64,000 nt of DNA, from contig NZ_CP014754.1 in assembly GCF_001447155.2 (NCBI RefSeq), positions 3,410,001 to 3,474,000 of the forward strand. Direction: 5' to 3'. The stretch's first letter is position 1. The number at the start of each line of letters is the position of its first letter. The notes under the pieces are model-generated. The model did not search any database, was not told the origin of the DNA, and saw only the letters and a program-made list of their open reading frames with translations. This document shows positions 20,053 through 28,414 of the stretch, in pieces. Made by a program: the position numbers and the translations under genes. This DNA comes from Marinobacter sp. LQ44 (GTDB taxonomy: Bacteria > Pseudomonadota > Gammaproteobacteria > Pseudomonadales > Oleiphilaceae).

Positions 20053-20249
20053 GAATGTACTCGGTATTCGGAGGGTATCGCATTACAAAGGCAATGCATG
20101 ATTTTGAAACATTATAGTCGGTTTGGACAGTCTTTAACATGACTATTGCCGGTAATAGGGTAGGTAGTTGCCGGGGAAGCAGCTTGCCAGCTTCGGTAAA
20201 CTGCGGCAGTCTTGGTGGTTTGCAGGCTAATTAACAGGAATGGAAGAGT

Positions 20250-21038
20250 ATGACGTTCGATGAGCTTCTGAATTCGGTGGGCGAGGGCCGGGACGTTGTG
20301 ATCCCGGCCAGTTGGGGGCAGGGACGGGCCACCTTCGGTGGGCTGGTAGCCGCGCTGGCATTCGACGTGATGGCGTCGAAAGTTGCCCCTGGCAGGGCCA
20401 TGCGGGCGATGCAGGTGTCTTTTGTCGAGCCGGTGGAACCGGATGTGCCTGCGGTGTTTGAGGCAGAGTTGTTGCGTGAGGGCAAGGCGGTCTCTCAGGT
20501 ACAGGGGCGAATTCTGCAAAACGGTGAGACCAGGCTGGCGTGCCTGGCGAGTTTTGGTGGTGATCGGGAGTCATCAGTTCAGGTGGCGCCATCGCCCGCC
20601 CCGGAGGCTGTTCCGGTAGACCAATGCCAGGAGTTGCCATACATTCCCGGAGTTACCCCGGAATTTACCCAGCATATCGACATGCGCTGGTCGTTCGGCA
20701 ACATGCCGTTTTCCGGCAAGGGTGGTCGTGAGATGGGGGGCTGGATGCAGTTCCGGGAGACGCCCTCGGCCCTGACCGACGCGCACATTGTGGCGTTGGT
20801 GGATGCCTGGCCACCAGCATTATTACCGCATTTGAAGGGGCCCGCACCGGCCAGTTCCCTGAGCTGGGCGCTGGAGATTGTGCATCCGCGGCCGACCATG
20901 AAGCCGGGAGAGTGGCTGCTCTACAGGGCCACGATTGATCAGGCAGGCGCCGGTTACGGCCATACCCATGCCGGTATCTGGACTGAGAGCGGCGAACTGG
21001 TGGCGCTGAGCCGCCAGACGGTGACCGTTTTTGGTTGA
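20250..21038 (+). CDS. Acyl-CoA thioesterase family protein (double hot-dog)
   Basis: This 262-residue protein resembles the TesB-like thioesterases, with two hot-dog halves. The N-terminal half holds GQGRATFGGLVAALAFDVMASKVAPGRAMRAMQVSFVEPVEP-type sequence and the C-terminal half shows the LSWALEIVHPRP and TIDQAGAGYGHTHAGIWTESGELVALSRQT segments typical of the family. It probably hydrolyses acyl-CoA; chain length cannot be told. It faces away from the helicase across a 197-bp gap and converges on the dehalogenase homologue. Confidence 0.82.
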   Translation: MTFDELLNSVGEGRDVVIPASWGQGRATFGGLVAALAFDVMASKVAPGRAMRAMQVSFVEPVEPDVPAVFEAELLREGKAVSQVQGRILQNGETRLACLASFGGDRESSVQVAPSPAPEAVPVDQCQELPYIPGVTPEFTQHIDMRWSFGNMPFSGKGGREMGGWMQFRETPSALTDAHIVALVDAWPPALLPHLKGPAPASSLSWALEIVHPRPTMKPGEWLLYRATIDQAGAGYGHTHAGIWTESGELVALSRQTVTVFG

Positions 21039-21050
21039 ATGGGTGGGGGC

Positions 21051-21950
21051 TCAGGCCGCCATTTCAGCTTTCAGGGCGTCCAGTATGACCCGGGCAAACT
21101 CCCTGGGGGAGTCCTCCTGCAGGAAATGGCCACCGCGCAGGGTAATGTGGGGCTGTCCAAGTGCCCCGGGAATGCGTCTTTGCATGTGACGATCGCCTCC
21201 CCGGGTGATCGGATCGCCATTGCTGAAACAGGTGATGAAGGGCTTGCGCCATTTCTCCAGGATCCGCCAGGCCTCGCGGTTGGCGGCGCTGGCTGGATCA
21301 TCCGGTGAAACCGGAACCAGGCCCGGAAACGCGCGGGCGCCCGCCTTGAATTCCGCGCTCGGAAAGGGTGCCTCGTAGGCCGCCATCTCACCCGGGCTCA
21401 GAGCCCTTTCGGTACCCAGCTGTATGATGCGGGCCACGGGAAACCAGGGGCTGTGGCTGGCAAACGCTTTCCACGCACGGAACACCGCAGGCACCGGCGA
21501 GTCTCCGGTAGGCAGCATGCCGTTACCGACAATGATCCGGTTGAAACGTCTGTGGTGTTCAGCCGCCAATCGCAGGCCAAGCAGTGATCCCCAATTCTGA
21601 CAGACCAGGGTGATGTTGGTGAGGTTCAGGTCTTCCAGCCAGCGGGTCAGCCAGTTCATATGGCTGCTGTAGCTGTAGTCCGTCACGCTGGCCGGTTTGT
21701 CTGATTTTCCGAAACCGATGAGATCCGGTGCCAAAACCCGATATCCCGCCTCTGCGACCATGGGAATCATGTGTCGGTAAAGATACGACCAGGATGGTTC
21801 CCCATGGAGCATGACGACCGGTGTGGCATTGGTCGGACCATGATCGACGAAGTGCATGCGCAGGTCTGGCTCAACGTCCAGATAATTTGCTTGGAAGGGA
21901 TAATCCGGAAGGCCTGCGAAGCGGGCTTCGTCGGTTCTCAGAATACGCAT
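21051..21950 (-). CDS. Haloalkane dehalogenase-like alpha/beta hydrolase with Asn at the nucleophile position
   Basis: This 299-residue protein matches the DhlA-type (HLD-I) haloalkane dehalogenases. The oxyanion and halide segment HGEPSWSYLYRHM (Glu51), the acid in NGDPITRGGD (Asp246) and the catalytic His in GGHFLQE (His275) are present. At the nucleophile elbow, where the family has Asp-Trp-Gly, the sequence is CQNWGS: codon 119 (21594-21596, read AAT) is Asn. It may be inactive, may depend on deamidation to Asp, or may do something else. It stands alone between a thioesterase and a small hypothetical gene. Assignment to the fold is secure; dehalogenase activity is not. Confidence 0.88.
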   Translation of the reverse strand: MRILRTDEARFAGLPDYPFQANYLDVEPDLRMHFVDHGPTNATPVVMLHGEPSWSYLYRHMIPMVAEAGYRVLAPDLIGFGKSDKPASVTDYSYSSHMNWLTRWLEDLNLTNITLVCQNWGSLLGLRLAAEHHRRFNRIIVGNGMLPTGDSPVPAVFRAWKAFASHSPWFPVARIIQLGTERALSPGEMAAYEAPFPSAEFKAGARAFPGLVPVSPDDPASAANREAWRILEKWRKPFITCFSNGDPITRGGDRHMQRRIPGALGQPHITLRGGHFLQEDSPREFARVILDALKAEMAA

Positions 21951-22072
21951 GCCATCGACTGTCCTGACTGATTGGTTGCGTGATTGTCTTTACGGCAATC
22001 GTCGGAAATCAGGATAAATCAGATGGAAATTTTGTGTGTTTGAGTTGCGTAACAGTGCGTTGCCGGTTTGAA

Positions 22073-22321
22073 TCAGGACGCGATATCAAACAGGCGTTCG
22101 GGGTTGTCAATCCGGGCCAAGGCATCGTCGCAGCAGTTGACGGCGCCACAGTCGTCGGCCGAGCACAGCCCGATGGTATGGCAATGGATGTCCTGATGGC
22201 CGTCGCCCTGGTTCCTGAAAATCCTGGCTCTGGAAAGAATGGAACGGCAATGGCCGCACAACAGTGTCGGCACGGCACTGCCTTCAGCCAGGATGGCGGT
22301 GTAATGGGTCGTATTTGTCAT
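22073..22321 (-). CDS. Small Cys-rich hypothetical protein
   Basis: I do not recognise this 82-residue protein. It begins at ATG 22321 with a near-perfect AGGAGG site 7 bases upstream, strong support for a real gene. It has seven Cys, including CGHC, CHTIGLCSADDC and NCC, suggesting metal binding or disulfide chemistry, but the spacing fits no zinc-finger class I can name. There is no signal peptide or membrane segment. The next gene on the same strand ends 97 bp before it begins. Confidence 0.65.
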   Translation of the reverse strand: MTNTTHYTAILAEGSAVPTLLCGHCRSILSRARIFRNQGDGHQDIHCHTIGLCSADDCGAVNCCDDALARIDNPERLFDIAS

Positions 22322-22418
22322 AATAATCCTCCTGATCCATAGAACATAAGGGCAAAATGTGACAGTTCAAAGTCGCCACAGTGATCCTGCGTTGGTTCGG
22401 GTTCAGCAGTTATACGTA

Positions 22419-22769
22419 TCAGGCGTCAGGATCGACCACGGGGCGACGGTTTGAGCGTTTGTCCTCCCAGTCCAGGTCCTTGGGGTCGTACCATCCGAGT
22501 TTGTCCATAACCCGGTGCCGGGTATACTCGGACAGTGTTGGCCACAGTTCCTGGAAGTCTTCCAGCCCTCTATCCCGTTGCCTCTGCTGTTTGCTCTGCA
22601 AGCGGTTGATGGTGCGCGGAAGATGTAGGGCTTCACCCAGTTGACCAGGCACCAGAACCTCCTGCCCCATCACCTTGCGACGGTGCATACGCGAAGCCAG
22701 AACCTTCTGGAGTTCTGTTGCGGCCTCAAGGGCTGTTTCAACGGTAAAAGCGTCTGAATCCAACAACAT
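22419..22769 (-). CDS. Hypothetical protein, 116 residues
   Basis: No function is recognised. The protein is soluble and highly charged, mostly helical, with LEAATELQKVLASRMHRRKVMGQEVLVPGQ near the start and an Asp-rich C-terminus (WYDPKDLDWEDKRSNRRPVVDPD). The start is ATG 22769 with only a weak AGG upstream. It is divergent from the AI-2E-type transporter gene across 120 AT-rich bases and lies upstream of the Cys-rich gene on the same strand. Codon use looks like that of its neighbours. Confidence 0.55.
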   Translation of the reverse strand: MLLDSDAFTVETALEAATELQKVLASRMHRRKVMGQEVLVPGQLGEALHLPRTINRLQSKQQRQRDRGLEDFQELWPTLSEYTRHRVMDKLGWYDPKDLDWEDKRSNRRPVVDPDA

Positions 22770-22889
22770 GACCTGTTAATTGGCTGATCGATAACCTGAT
22801 ACTATATCGTGAAGGTGGCTATAGTGGCCACGCTATCGTGTTAGTCTGTTTTTTCGTGAAACGTTTATGGGCACCGCTCGCTTCAGGGT

Positions 22890-23990
22890 ATGGGGATTAT
22901 GTACACAAAACTTGAGACACGGACTTTTCTGGCGATGCTGGTGGGCGTTTCCATCGCCTTCGCGTTGTTGATGAAGCCATTTTTCGGGCCAATATTCTGG
23001 GCGATCGCCATTGCCCTGATTTTTTACCCGGTCAATCAGTGGCTGACCCGCCGTATGGGCGACAGGCCTAACATCAATGCCATGATTACCCTGCTGGTTT
23101 GCATCATCATAGTGGTGATTCCGGTGCTTGGGCTGGGAGCGGCCCTGATCACCGAAGGCATGGGGCTGTACCAGAAGATCCAGAGCGGTGAGATCCGTCC
23201 TGGTGAATACATTGACCAGGTCAACCGGTCGTTCCCGGCCATTCAGGCATTTCTGGGCCAGTTCGATATCAGTTTCGGTGAATTGCGGGATCGCGTGGTC
23301 AGTGTGTTTGTTGGGGGCAGCCAGTTCCTTGCCAAGCAGGCGCTGGGCATCGGCCAGAACACTTTCCAGTTTTTCCTCGGCCTGGCGCTCATGGTGTATC
23401 TGGCGTTTTTCCTGATTCGGGATGGCCAGAAACTGGTCGAGCTGCTGATCAAGGCGTTGCCCCTGGGTGATGAACGAGAGCGCCTGCTGTTTGCCAAGTT
23501 TGCCGAGGTTACCCGGGCAACGGTCAAGGGCAATTTGCTGATTGCCATCATTCAGGGTGCCCTGGGTGGCGTGATTTTCTGGATTCTGGGGATCTCCGGT
23601 GCGATCCTGTGGGGGGTGGTGATGGCCATTTTCTCCCTGCTACCGGCCGTTGGCGCTGCCATTGTGTGGATTCCGGCAGCGGTCTACCTGGCTGCCATCG
23701 GTGACGTGGTGCCAGCGGTCATTCTGACGGTCTACGGTATGGTGGTAATTGGCCTCGCCGATAACCTGTTGCGGCCAATCCTGGTGGGGCGAGACACCAA
23801 AATGCCGGACTACCTGGTTTTATTATCGACCCTGGGGGGGCTTGTCATGTTCGGTATTAACGGGTTTGTGATGGGCCCACTGGTGGCGGCACTGTTCATG
23901 GCATTCTGGGGCATTTTTATCCGTGAGTTTGGCAACGAAAGTTCTGAGAATGTGCCGAAGCGTGCGACAGGTTCTGCAGAGGGGGATTGA
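22890..23990 (+). CDS. AI-2E family (PerM/TqsA-like) transporter
   Basis: This 366-residue integral membrane protein belongs to the AI-2E transporter family (UPF0118), with a predicted core of about eight membrane segments. N-terminal hydrophobic segments span about residues 12-85. The middle has a soluble stretch rich in acidic and Gln residues (about 90-160). The C-terminal half carries LLPAVGAAIVWIPAAVYL and the family motif DNLLRPILVGRDTKMPDYLVLLSTLGG. Family members export AI-2, Na+ or other solutes; the substrate here is unknown. A second in-frame ATG at 22899 has a better-spaced GGGGA site and may be the true start. Confidence 0.87.
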   Translation: MGIMYTKLETRTFLAMLVGVSIAFALLMKPFFGPIFWAIAIALIFYPVNQWLTRRMGDRPNINAMITLLVCIIIVVIPVLGLGAALITEGMGLYQKIQSGEIRPGEYIDQVNRSFPAIQAFLGQFDISFGELRDRVVSVFVGGSQFLAKQALGIGQNTFQFFLGLALMVYLAFFLIRDGQKLVELLIKALPLGDERERLLFAKFAEVTRATVKGNLLIAIIQGALGGVIFWILGISGAILWGVVMAIFSLLPAVGAAIVWIPAAVYLAAIGDVVPAVILTVYGMVVIGLADNLLRPILVGRDTKMPDYLVLLSTLGGLVMFGINGFVMGPLVAALFMAFWGIFIREFGNESSENVPKRATGSAEGD

Positions 23991-24085
23991 TCTGTGTTAG
24001 GGTCTTGGTGTCGCCCGGGCTTGTGGAGATGGGCGCCACATAATAATAAATAGACCGATATCCCTGAGGTATCAGGAGCAGATCT

Positions 24086-24481
24086 GTGTCAACGACGAAT
24101 CCATTCAGTCATCGAGCAAAAAAGGCGGCCATAGTCGCCGGAACCATCGCCCTCATCGGATTAACGTCCACGGCCTATGCCAACGACGTAGTCGCGCTCA
24201 AGCACGCCTTGTACGGTGCCGGCTACGAGATAGAAAACGTCAATCCGGAGCTGGACTCCAATACCCGAGCGGAGCTGGAAAAATTTCAGCGCGACCAGGG
24301 GCTTGCGGTCACAGGCTTGCTGGACGAGGCAACCGAGCGCGCTTTGGGTATGGCTGCTGCACAGCCGGTGGCCAGCGCGGCCGGCCAGGCCGGAGCTGCG
24401 CCGTCGGCGGAGGAGAGCGCCGCTGCCGCAACCGAGCCGGAGCCCGAGGAGGAAGAGGACAGCGGCTGGTCGCTCTGGTGA
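24086..24481 (+). CDS. Exported peptidoglycan-binding domain protein
   Basis: This 131-residue protein has an N-terminal signal peptide (about residues 1-32, cleavage after TAYA) and one PG_binding_1-type domain (about 35-85) with the pattern LKHALYGAGYEIENV then LDSNTRAELEKFQRDQGL and TGLLDEATERALG. After the domain comes an Ala-rich linker and an acidic tail ending SGWSLW. It starts at GTG 24086, with AGGAG 7 bases upstream. The catalytic partner, if any, is not nearby. A bidirectional terminator separates it from ilvD. Confidence 0.8.
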   Translation: MSTTNPFSHRAKKAAIVAGTIALIGLTSTAYANDVVALKHALYGAGYEIENVNPELDSNTRAELEKFQRDQGLAVTGLLDEATERALGMAAAQPVASAAGQAGAAPSAEESAAAATEPEPEEEEDSGWSLW

Positions 24482-24496
24482 CGGGTCGGTAGCCAC

Positions 24497-24536
24497 AAAA
24501 AAGCCCGCCAGATATTCCCCAGGCGGGCTTTTTGTT
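24497..24536. terminator. Bidirectional rho-independent terminator
   Basis: AAAAAGCCCGCC pairs with GGCGGGCTTTTT around a 12-base loop. Both orientations end in T runs, serving the convergent peptidoglycan-binding gene and ilvD. Confidence 0.88.
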
Positions 24537-24549
24537 GGAGCGTGGGAGT

Positions 24550-26385
24550 TCAGTCCAGTTTGGAGAGGTCCCGCACAGCACCTTTGTCGGCACTGGTCGC
24601 CAGCAGCGCGTAGGCCTTGAGTGCTGCAGAGACTTTGCGGTCGCGGGCGAGTTCGGGCTTCCAGCCTCTGGCGTCACGGTCTTTGCGACGTTTGTCCAGT
24701 TCTTCGTTGCTGACCTGCAGATTGATGCTGCGCTCCGGGATATTGATCAGGATAGTGTCACCATTCTCGATCAGGCCGATGGCACCGCCGGCGGCGGCTT
24801 CTGGTGACGCGTGCCCGATGGATAATCCGGAAGTACCACCTGAGAAGCGGCCGTCCGTCAGCAGGGCGCATTCCTTGCCGAGGCCCTTGGATTTCAGGTA
24901 ACTGGTGGGGTACAGCATTTCCTGCATGCCTGGGCCACCACGGGGGCCCTCGTAACGGATAATCACGACTTCGCCTGGCTTCACTTCGTCACTCAGAATG
25001 CCGGCAACTGCCGCATCCTGGCTTTCAAAGACCCTGGCTTTACCCTCGAACACGTAGATGCTCTCATCCACGCCCGCTGTTTTTACCACGCAGCCGTCCT
25101 GGGCAATGTTGCCGAACAGAACCGCCAGGCCACCCTCGGAAGAGTAGGCGTTTTCAACGGACCGGATGCAGCCGTTCTCACGGTCGCCGTCCAGGCTGGG
25201 CCAGCGGGTGCTCTGGCTGAAGGCGGTCTGGGTGGGAATGCCCGCCGGGCCGGCCTTGTAGAACTCAACCACCTCAGCGGTGGGAGAACGCATGATGTCC
25301 CATACTTCCAGGGCATCTCTCATGGTTTTACTGTGTACCGTTGGCAAATCGACGTTGATCAGCCCGCCACGTTCCAGTTCACCCATGATGCCCATGATGC
25401 CGCCGGCCCGGTGTACATCTTCCATATGGTATTTCGGGGAGTTGGGAGCCACCTTGCACAGCTGGGGTACTTTCCGCGACAGTTGGTCAATTTCGGCCAG
25501 CGTAAACTCAACACCGCCTTCCTGGGCCGCCGCCAGCAGGTGCAGAATCGTGTTGGTGGAGCCGCCCATGGCAATGTCCATGACCATCGCATTCTCGAAC
25601 GCGGAGAACGACGCAATGCTGCGTGGCAGCACGCTGGCATCGTTCTGCTCGTAATAGCGCTTGGTATTCTCCACAATTTGACGACCGGCGTTCAGGAACA
25701 GCTGTTCACGGTCGGCGTGGGTGGCCAGCATGGAACCGTTACCGGGCAGCGCCAGGCCAATGGCTTCGGTGAGGCAGTTCATGGAGTTGGCAGTGAACAT
25801 GCCGGAGCAGGAACCGCAGGTAGGACAGGCGCTACGCTCGTATTCTTCGACCATTTCATCGGTGGCAGTCGGGTCGGCTGCGATCACCATGGCGTCCACC
25901 AGGTCCAGTTTGTGCTCGGACAACTTGGTTTTGCCGGCCTCCATTGGGCCACCGGAGACGAAGATTGTCGGAATGTTCAGGCGCATGGCGGCCATCAACA
26001 TGCCTGGGGTGATCTTGTCGCAGTTGGAAATGCAAACCAGCGCGTCGGCACAGTGGGCGTTAACCATGTACTCGACAGAATCGGCAATAATTTCCCGGGA
26101 GGGCAGGGAGTAAAGCATGCCGTCATGGCCCATGGCGATGCCATCATCCACCGCTATGGTGTTGAACTCTTTGGCAACGCCGCCAGCCGATTCGATCTCA
26201 CGGCAGACCAGTTGTCCGAGGTCTTTCAAGTGAACGTGGCCAGGCACAAACTGGGTGAAGGAGTTGGCAACGGCGATGATGGGTTTGCCAAAGTCTTCAT
26301 TTTTCATGCCGGTGGCGCGCCAGAGCGCCCGGGCGCCGGCCATGTTGCGGCCAGCGGTTGATGTATGAGAACGGTACTGGGGCAT
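24550..26385 (-). CDS. ilvD: Dihydroxy-acid dehydratase IlvD
   Basis: IlvD dehydrates dihydroxy acids to 2-keto acids in valine and isoleucine synthesis and needs an Fe-S cluster. At 611 residues it is full length. Cluster-binding Cys residues lie in [15 protein letters not shown] and [18 protein letters not shown]. The C-terminal region has [22 protein letters not shown]. It is a single gene, divergent from the HDOD gene across about 150 bp. No other ilv gene is nearby. Confidence 0.97.
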   Translation of the reverse strand: MPQYRSHTSTAGRNMAGARALWRATGMKNEDFGKPIIAVANSFTQFVPGHVHLKDLGQLVCREIESAGGVAKEFNTIAVDDGIAMGHDGMLYSLPSREIIADSVEYMVNAHCADALVCISNCDKITPGMLMAAMRLNIPTIFVSGGPMEAGKTKLSEHKLDLVDAMVIAADPTATDEMVEEYERSACPTCGSCSGMFTANSMNCLTEAIGLALPGNGSMLATHADREQLFLNAGRQIVENTKRYYEQNDASVLPRSIASFSAFENAMVMDIAMGGSTNTILHLLAAAQEGGVEFTLAEIDQLSRKVPQLCKVAPNSPKYHMEDVHRAGGIMGIMGELERGGLINVDLPTVHSKTMRDALEVWDIMRSPTAEVVEFYKAGPAGIPTQTAFSQSTRWPSLDGDRENGCIRSVENAYSSEGGLAVLFGNIAQDGCVVKTAGVDESIYVFEGKARVFESQDAAVAGILSDEVKPGEVVIIRYEGPRGGPGMQEMLYPTSYLKSKGLGKECALLTDGRFSGGTSGLSIGHASPEAAAGGAIGLIENGDTILINIPERSINLQVSNEELDKRRKDRDARGWKPELARDRKVSAALKAYALLATSADKGAVRDLSKLD

Positions 26386-26536
26386 GGTGTGCTGCTGTCT
26401 CCCTGGTTATCTGGTTGTACTTGAGCACAAAGGATACCAGATTAAACGCTGGTCGCATGGCTGTTTTGTCAGTGCGTGTTTACAATACGTAACAAGTAAC
26501 GGGATATTTTGACCAGAATTTCGAGGGAGTCTGTCT

Positions 26537-27790
26537 ATGGGTGGCCAGGAAAGCCTGCAGCTGCGTCGTCTCAAGGATTTCCAGCCATTGGGGCGGTTGA
26601 CGGACGATCAATTGGTGTTGTTGGCCAGCCGGGCTGAACGCCGGACCCATGGGCCCGGCCAACGGGTGATGGAACGGGGCGTTCGCGACGGCCTGGACTT
26701 TTTCCTGATATCCGGAAAGGTAGAGCTCGAGTCTGTGGACGGCCGTAAAACGGTGATTGAGGCTGAAACGGAAAAGGCACTCAACCCCATCGCCCGGTTG
26801 CAGCCCAGGATGTACGACGTTACTGCGGTCAAGCCCTGCGAGTTTCTGGTCATTGAGCAGGAGGTTCTGAATCAGATGCTGAGATCGGCGCCGGTTGCCC
26901 AGGTGGAAATGGATTCCGGGGATGGCGGCGCCGATGAAAGTGAAGAGCATCACCTGCTGATGGAGTTTTACGCCGAACTTCGTTCCAATCAGCTCAAATT
27001 GCCCAGTGTGCCGGATGTGGCCTGGAAAGTGCGCCGGGTGGTGGACCGTGAAGACTCCACCGCGCTCGATGTAGCCAAGGCGGTCTCAGCCGACCCCGCC
27101 ATGGCGGCAAAGTTGGTGCGGTCCTGCAACAGTCCGTTATACCGGGGGTTCAGTGATGTCCGGAACGTGCGGGAGGCGGTGGTTCGTTTGGGTATGCGAA
27201 CCACCCGGCAATTGGTAACCGTATTTGCCATGCGCGAGGTGTTCAAGACTCGTCGGGCCTCGCTGCAGAAGGAAATGGAACAGCTTTGGCGGCATTCCCG
27301 GGAGGTGGCGGCCCTGTGTTGGGTGCTGGCGGATCACGCCACCCGGATTGACCCGGAAGAGGCCCTGCTGGCGGGCTTGCTGCACGATATTGGCATCGTT
27401 CCGGTCCTGGTGCAGGCCGAGCACCATGTGAACCTGTTTGCCGATGAAAAGAACCTTCAGCACGCCATGTCGGAGTTGCGGGCCGATGTAGGGTGTGCGG
27501 TTCTGGAGAACTGGCAGTTTCCGAAAGCGTTTATCGAGTCCGCCCGCCATGCAGAAGACTGGAGCTATGAGTGTCGGGAGTCTGCACCCCAGCTGGTTGA
27601 CGTTGTGATCGTGGCGCAGTTGCATTCCATGATCGGATCCAGTCAGAATGCCGGCTTGCCCGCTTTTGACCAGGTGCCAGCCTGGCGCCGCCTGGGGGAA
27701 CTGGATCTCAATGCCTCCCGGAGCCTGCAACTTTTGAGTGAGGCCCGTGAACGGGTAGATGAGGTGCAAAAGCTCCTGTCCATCCGATAA
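26537..27790 (+). CDS. HDOD domain protein with N-terminal cyclic-nucleotide-binding-like domain
   Basis: This 417-residue signalling protein has an N-terminal cNMP-binding-like domain (about residues 8-118, including GQRVMERGVRDGLDFFLISGKVELES) and an HDOD domain (about 150-350) related to HD hydrolases. The HDOD core shows LPSVPDVAWKVRRVV, SADPAMAAKLVRSCNSPLYRG and LLAGLLHDIGIVPVL. A GAGGGAG site 7 bases upstream fixes the start. HDOD proteins act in c-di-GMP and motility signalling; here only the architecture is seen. A Lon-N gene follows 30 bp on. Confidence 0.85.
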   Translation: MGGQESLQLRRLKDFQPLGRLTDDQLVLLASRAERRTHGPGQRVMERGVRDGLDFFLISGKVELESVDGRKTVIEAETEKALNPIARLQPRMYDVTAVKPCEFLVIEQEVLNQMLRSAPVAQVEMDSGDGGADESEEHHLLMEFYAELRSNQLKLPSVPDVAWKVRRVVDREDSTALDVAKAVSADPAMAAKLVRSCNSPLYRGFSDVRNVREAVVRLGMRTTRQLVTVFAMREVFKTRRASLQKEMEQLWRHSREVAALCWVLADHATRIDPEEALLAGLLHDIGIVPVLVQAEHHVNLFADEKNLQHAMSELRADVGCAVLENWQFPKAFIESARHAEDWSYECRESAPQLVDVVIVAQLHSMIGSSQNAGLPAFDQVPAWRRLGELDLNASRSLQLLSEARERVDEVQKLLSIR

Positions 27791-27820
27791 CTACTGCCTG
27801 ATGACGGAGTCTGCCCTGCA

Positions 27821-28414
27821 GTGAATGACACCATTATGAATGTTCCCCTGTTTCCGTTGAATTCAATTGTTTTGCCCAAGGGGCGCATTCCCCTCCAGCT
27901 GTTTGAGCCCCGCTACATCGACATGCTCTCCCGGTGTATGAAAGAAGACCGTGGGTTTGTGGTGATCTTGCTCCGTGAGGGCGGTGAAACCGCCCGGCAG
28001 GCGGCGTTCTACGATATCGGAACCTACGTGCGGATTATCGATTTCCAGCAATTGGACAGCGGGCTGCTCGGGATTACTGTGGAAGGTGAGTTGAAAGTGT
28101 CTGTTGTTCGCAGTTGGCAGCAGGAAGACGGCTTGAACCTGGGGGACGTGGAGTGCCTGATCGCAGAAGCCGAAAGCGAGGTTCCGGAGCGTTACCATGA
28201 ACTGCCTTCCGTGCTGAGGGCGTTGTTCCGCCACCCGGTCGTCAAGGATCTGGGTATGGATGTGGACTACGAGGATGCCCGGGACGTAGGCTGGCGGCTA
28301 ACGGAGCTGCTGCCCCTGGACAAGCAGGAAAAACAGCGGCTGGCAGAACTGCAGGATCCCCTCGAACGGCTGCAACGGCTTCAGGAATTGCTTGAGGCGC
28401 TGGAGCAGAATTAG
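27821..28414 (+). CDS. LON peptidase substrate-binding domain protein
   Basis: This 197-residue protein consists of the N-terminal substrate-recognition domain of Lon protease without the AAA+ or protease parts. The family pattern is VPLFPLNSIVLPKGRIPLQLFEPRYIDML, followed by VGTYVRI-type and LDSGLLGITVEGE segments. The role of stand-alone Lon-N proteins is not settled. It starts at GTG 27821 (in-frame ATG at 27836) and follows the HDOD gene, probably in one transcript. It converges on the DedA-PAP2 gene with a 4-bp overlap. Confidence 0.9.
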   Translation: MNDTIMNVPLFPLNSIVLPKGRIPLQLFEPRYIDMLSRCMKEDRGFVVILLREGGETARQAAFYDIGTYVRIIDFQQLDSGLLGITVEGELKVSVVRSWQQEDGLNLGDVECLIAEAESEVPERYHELPSVLRALFRHPVVKDLGMDVDYEDARDVGWRLTELLPLDKQEKQRLAELQDPLERLQRLQELLEALEQN

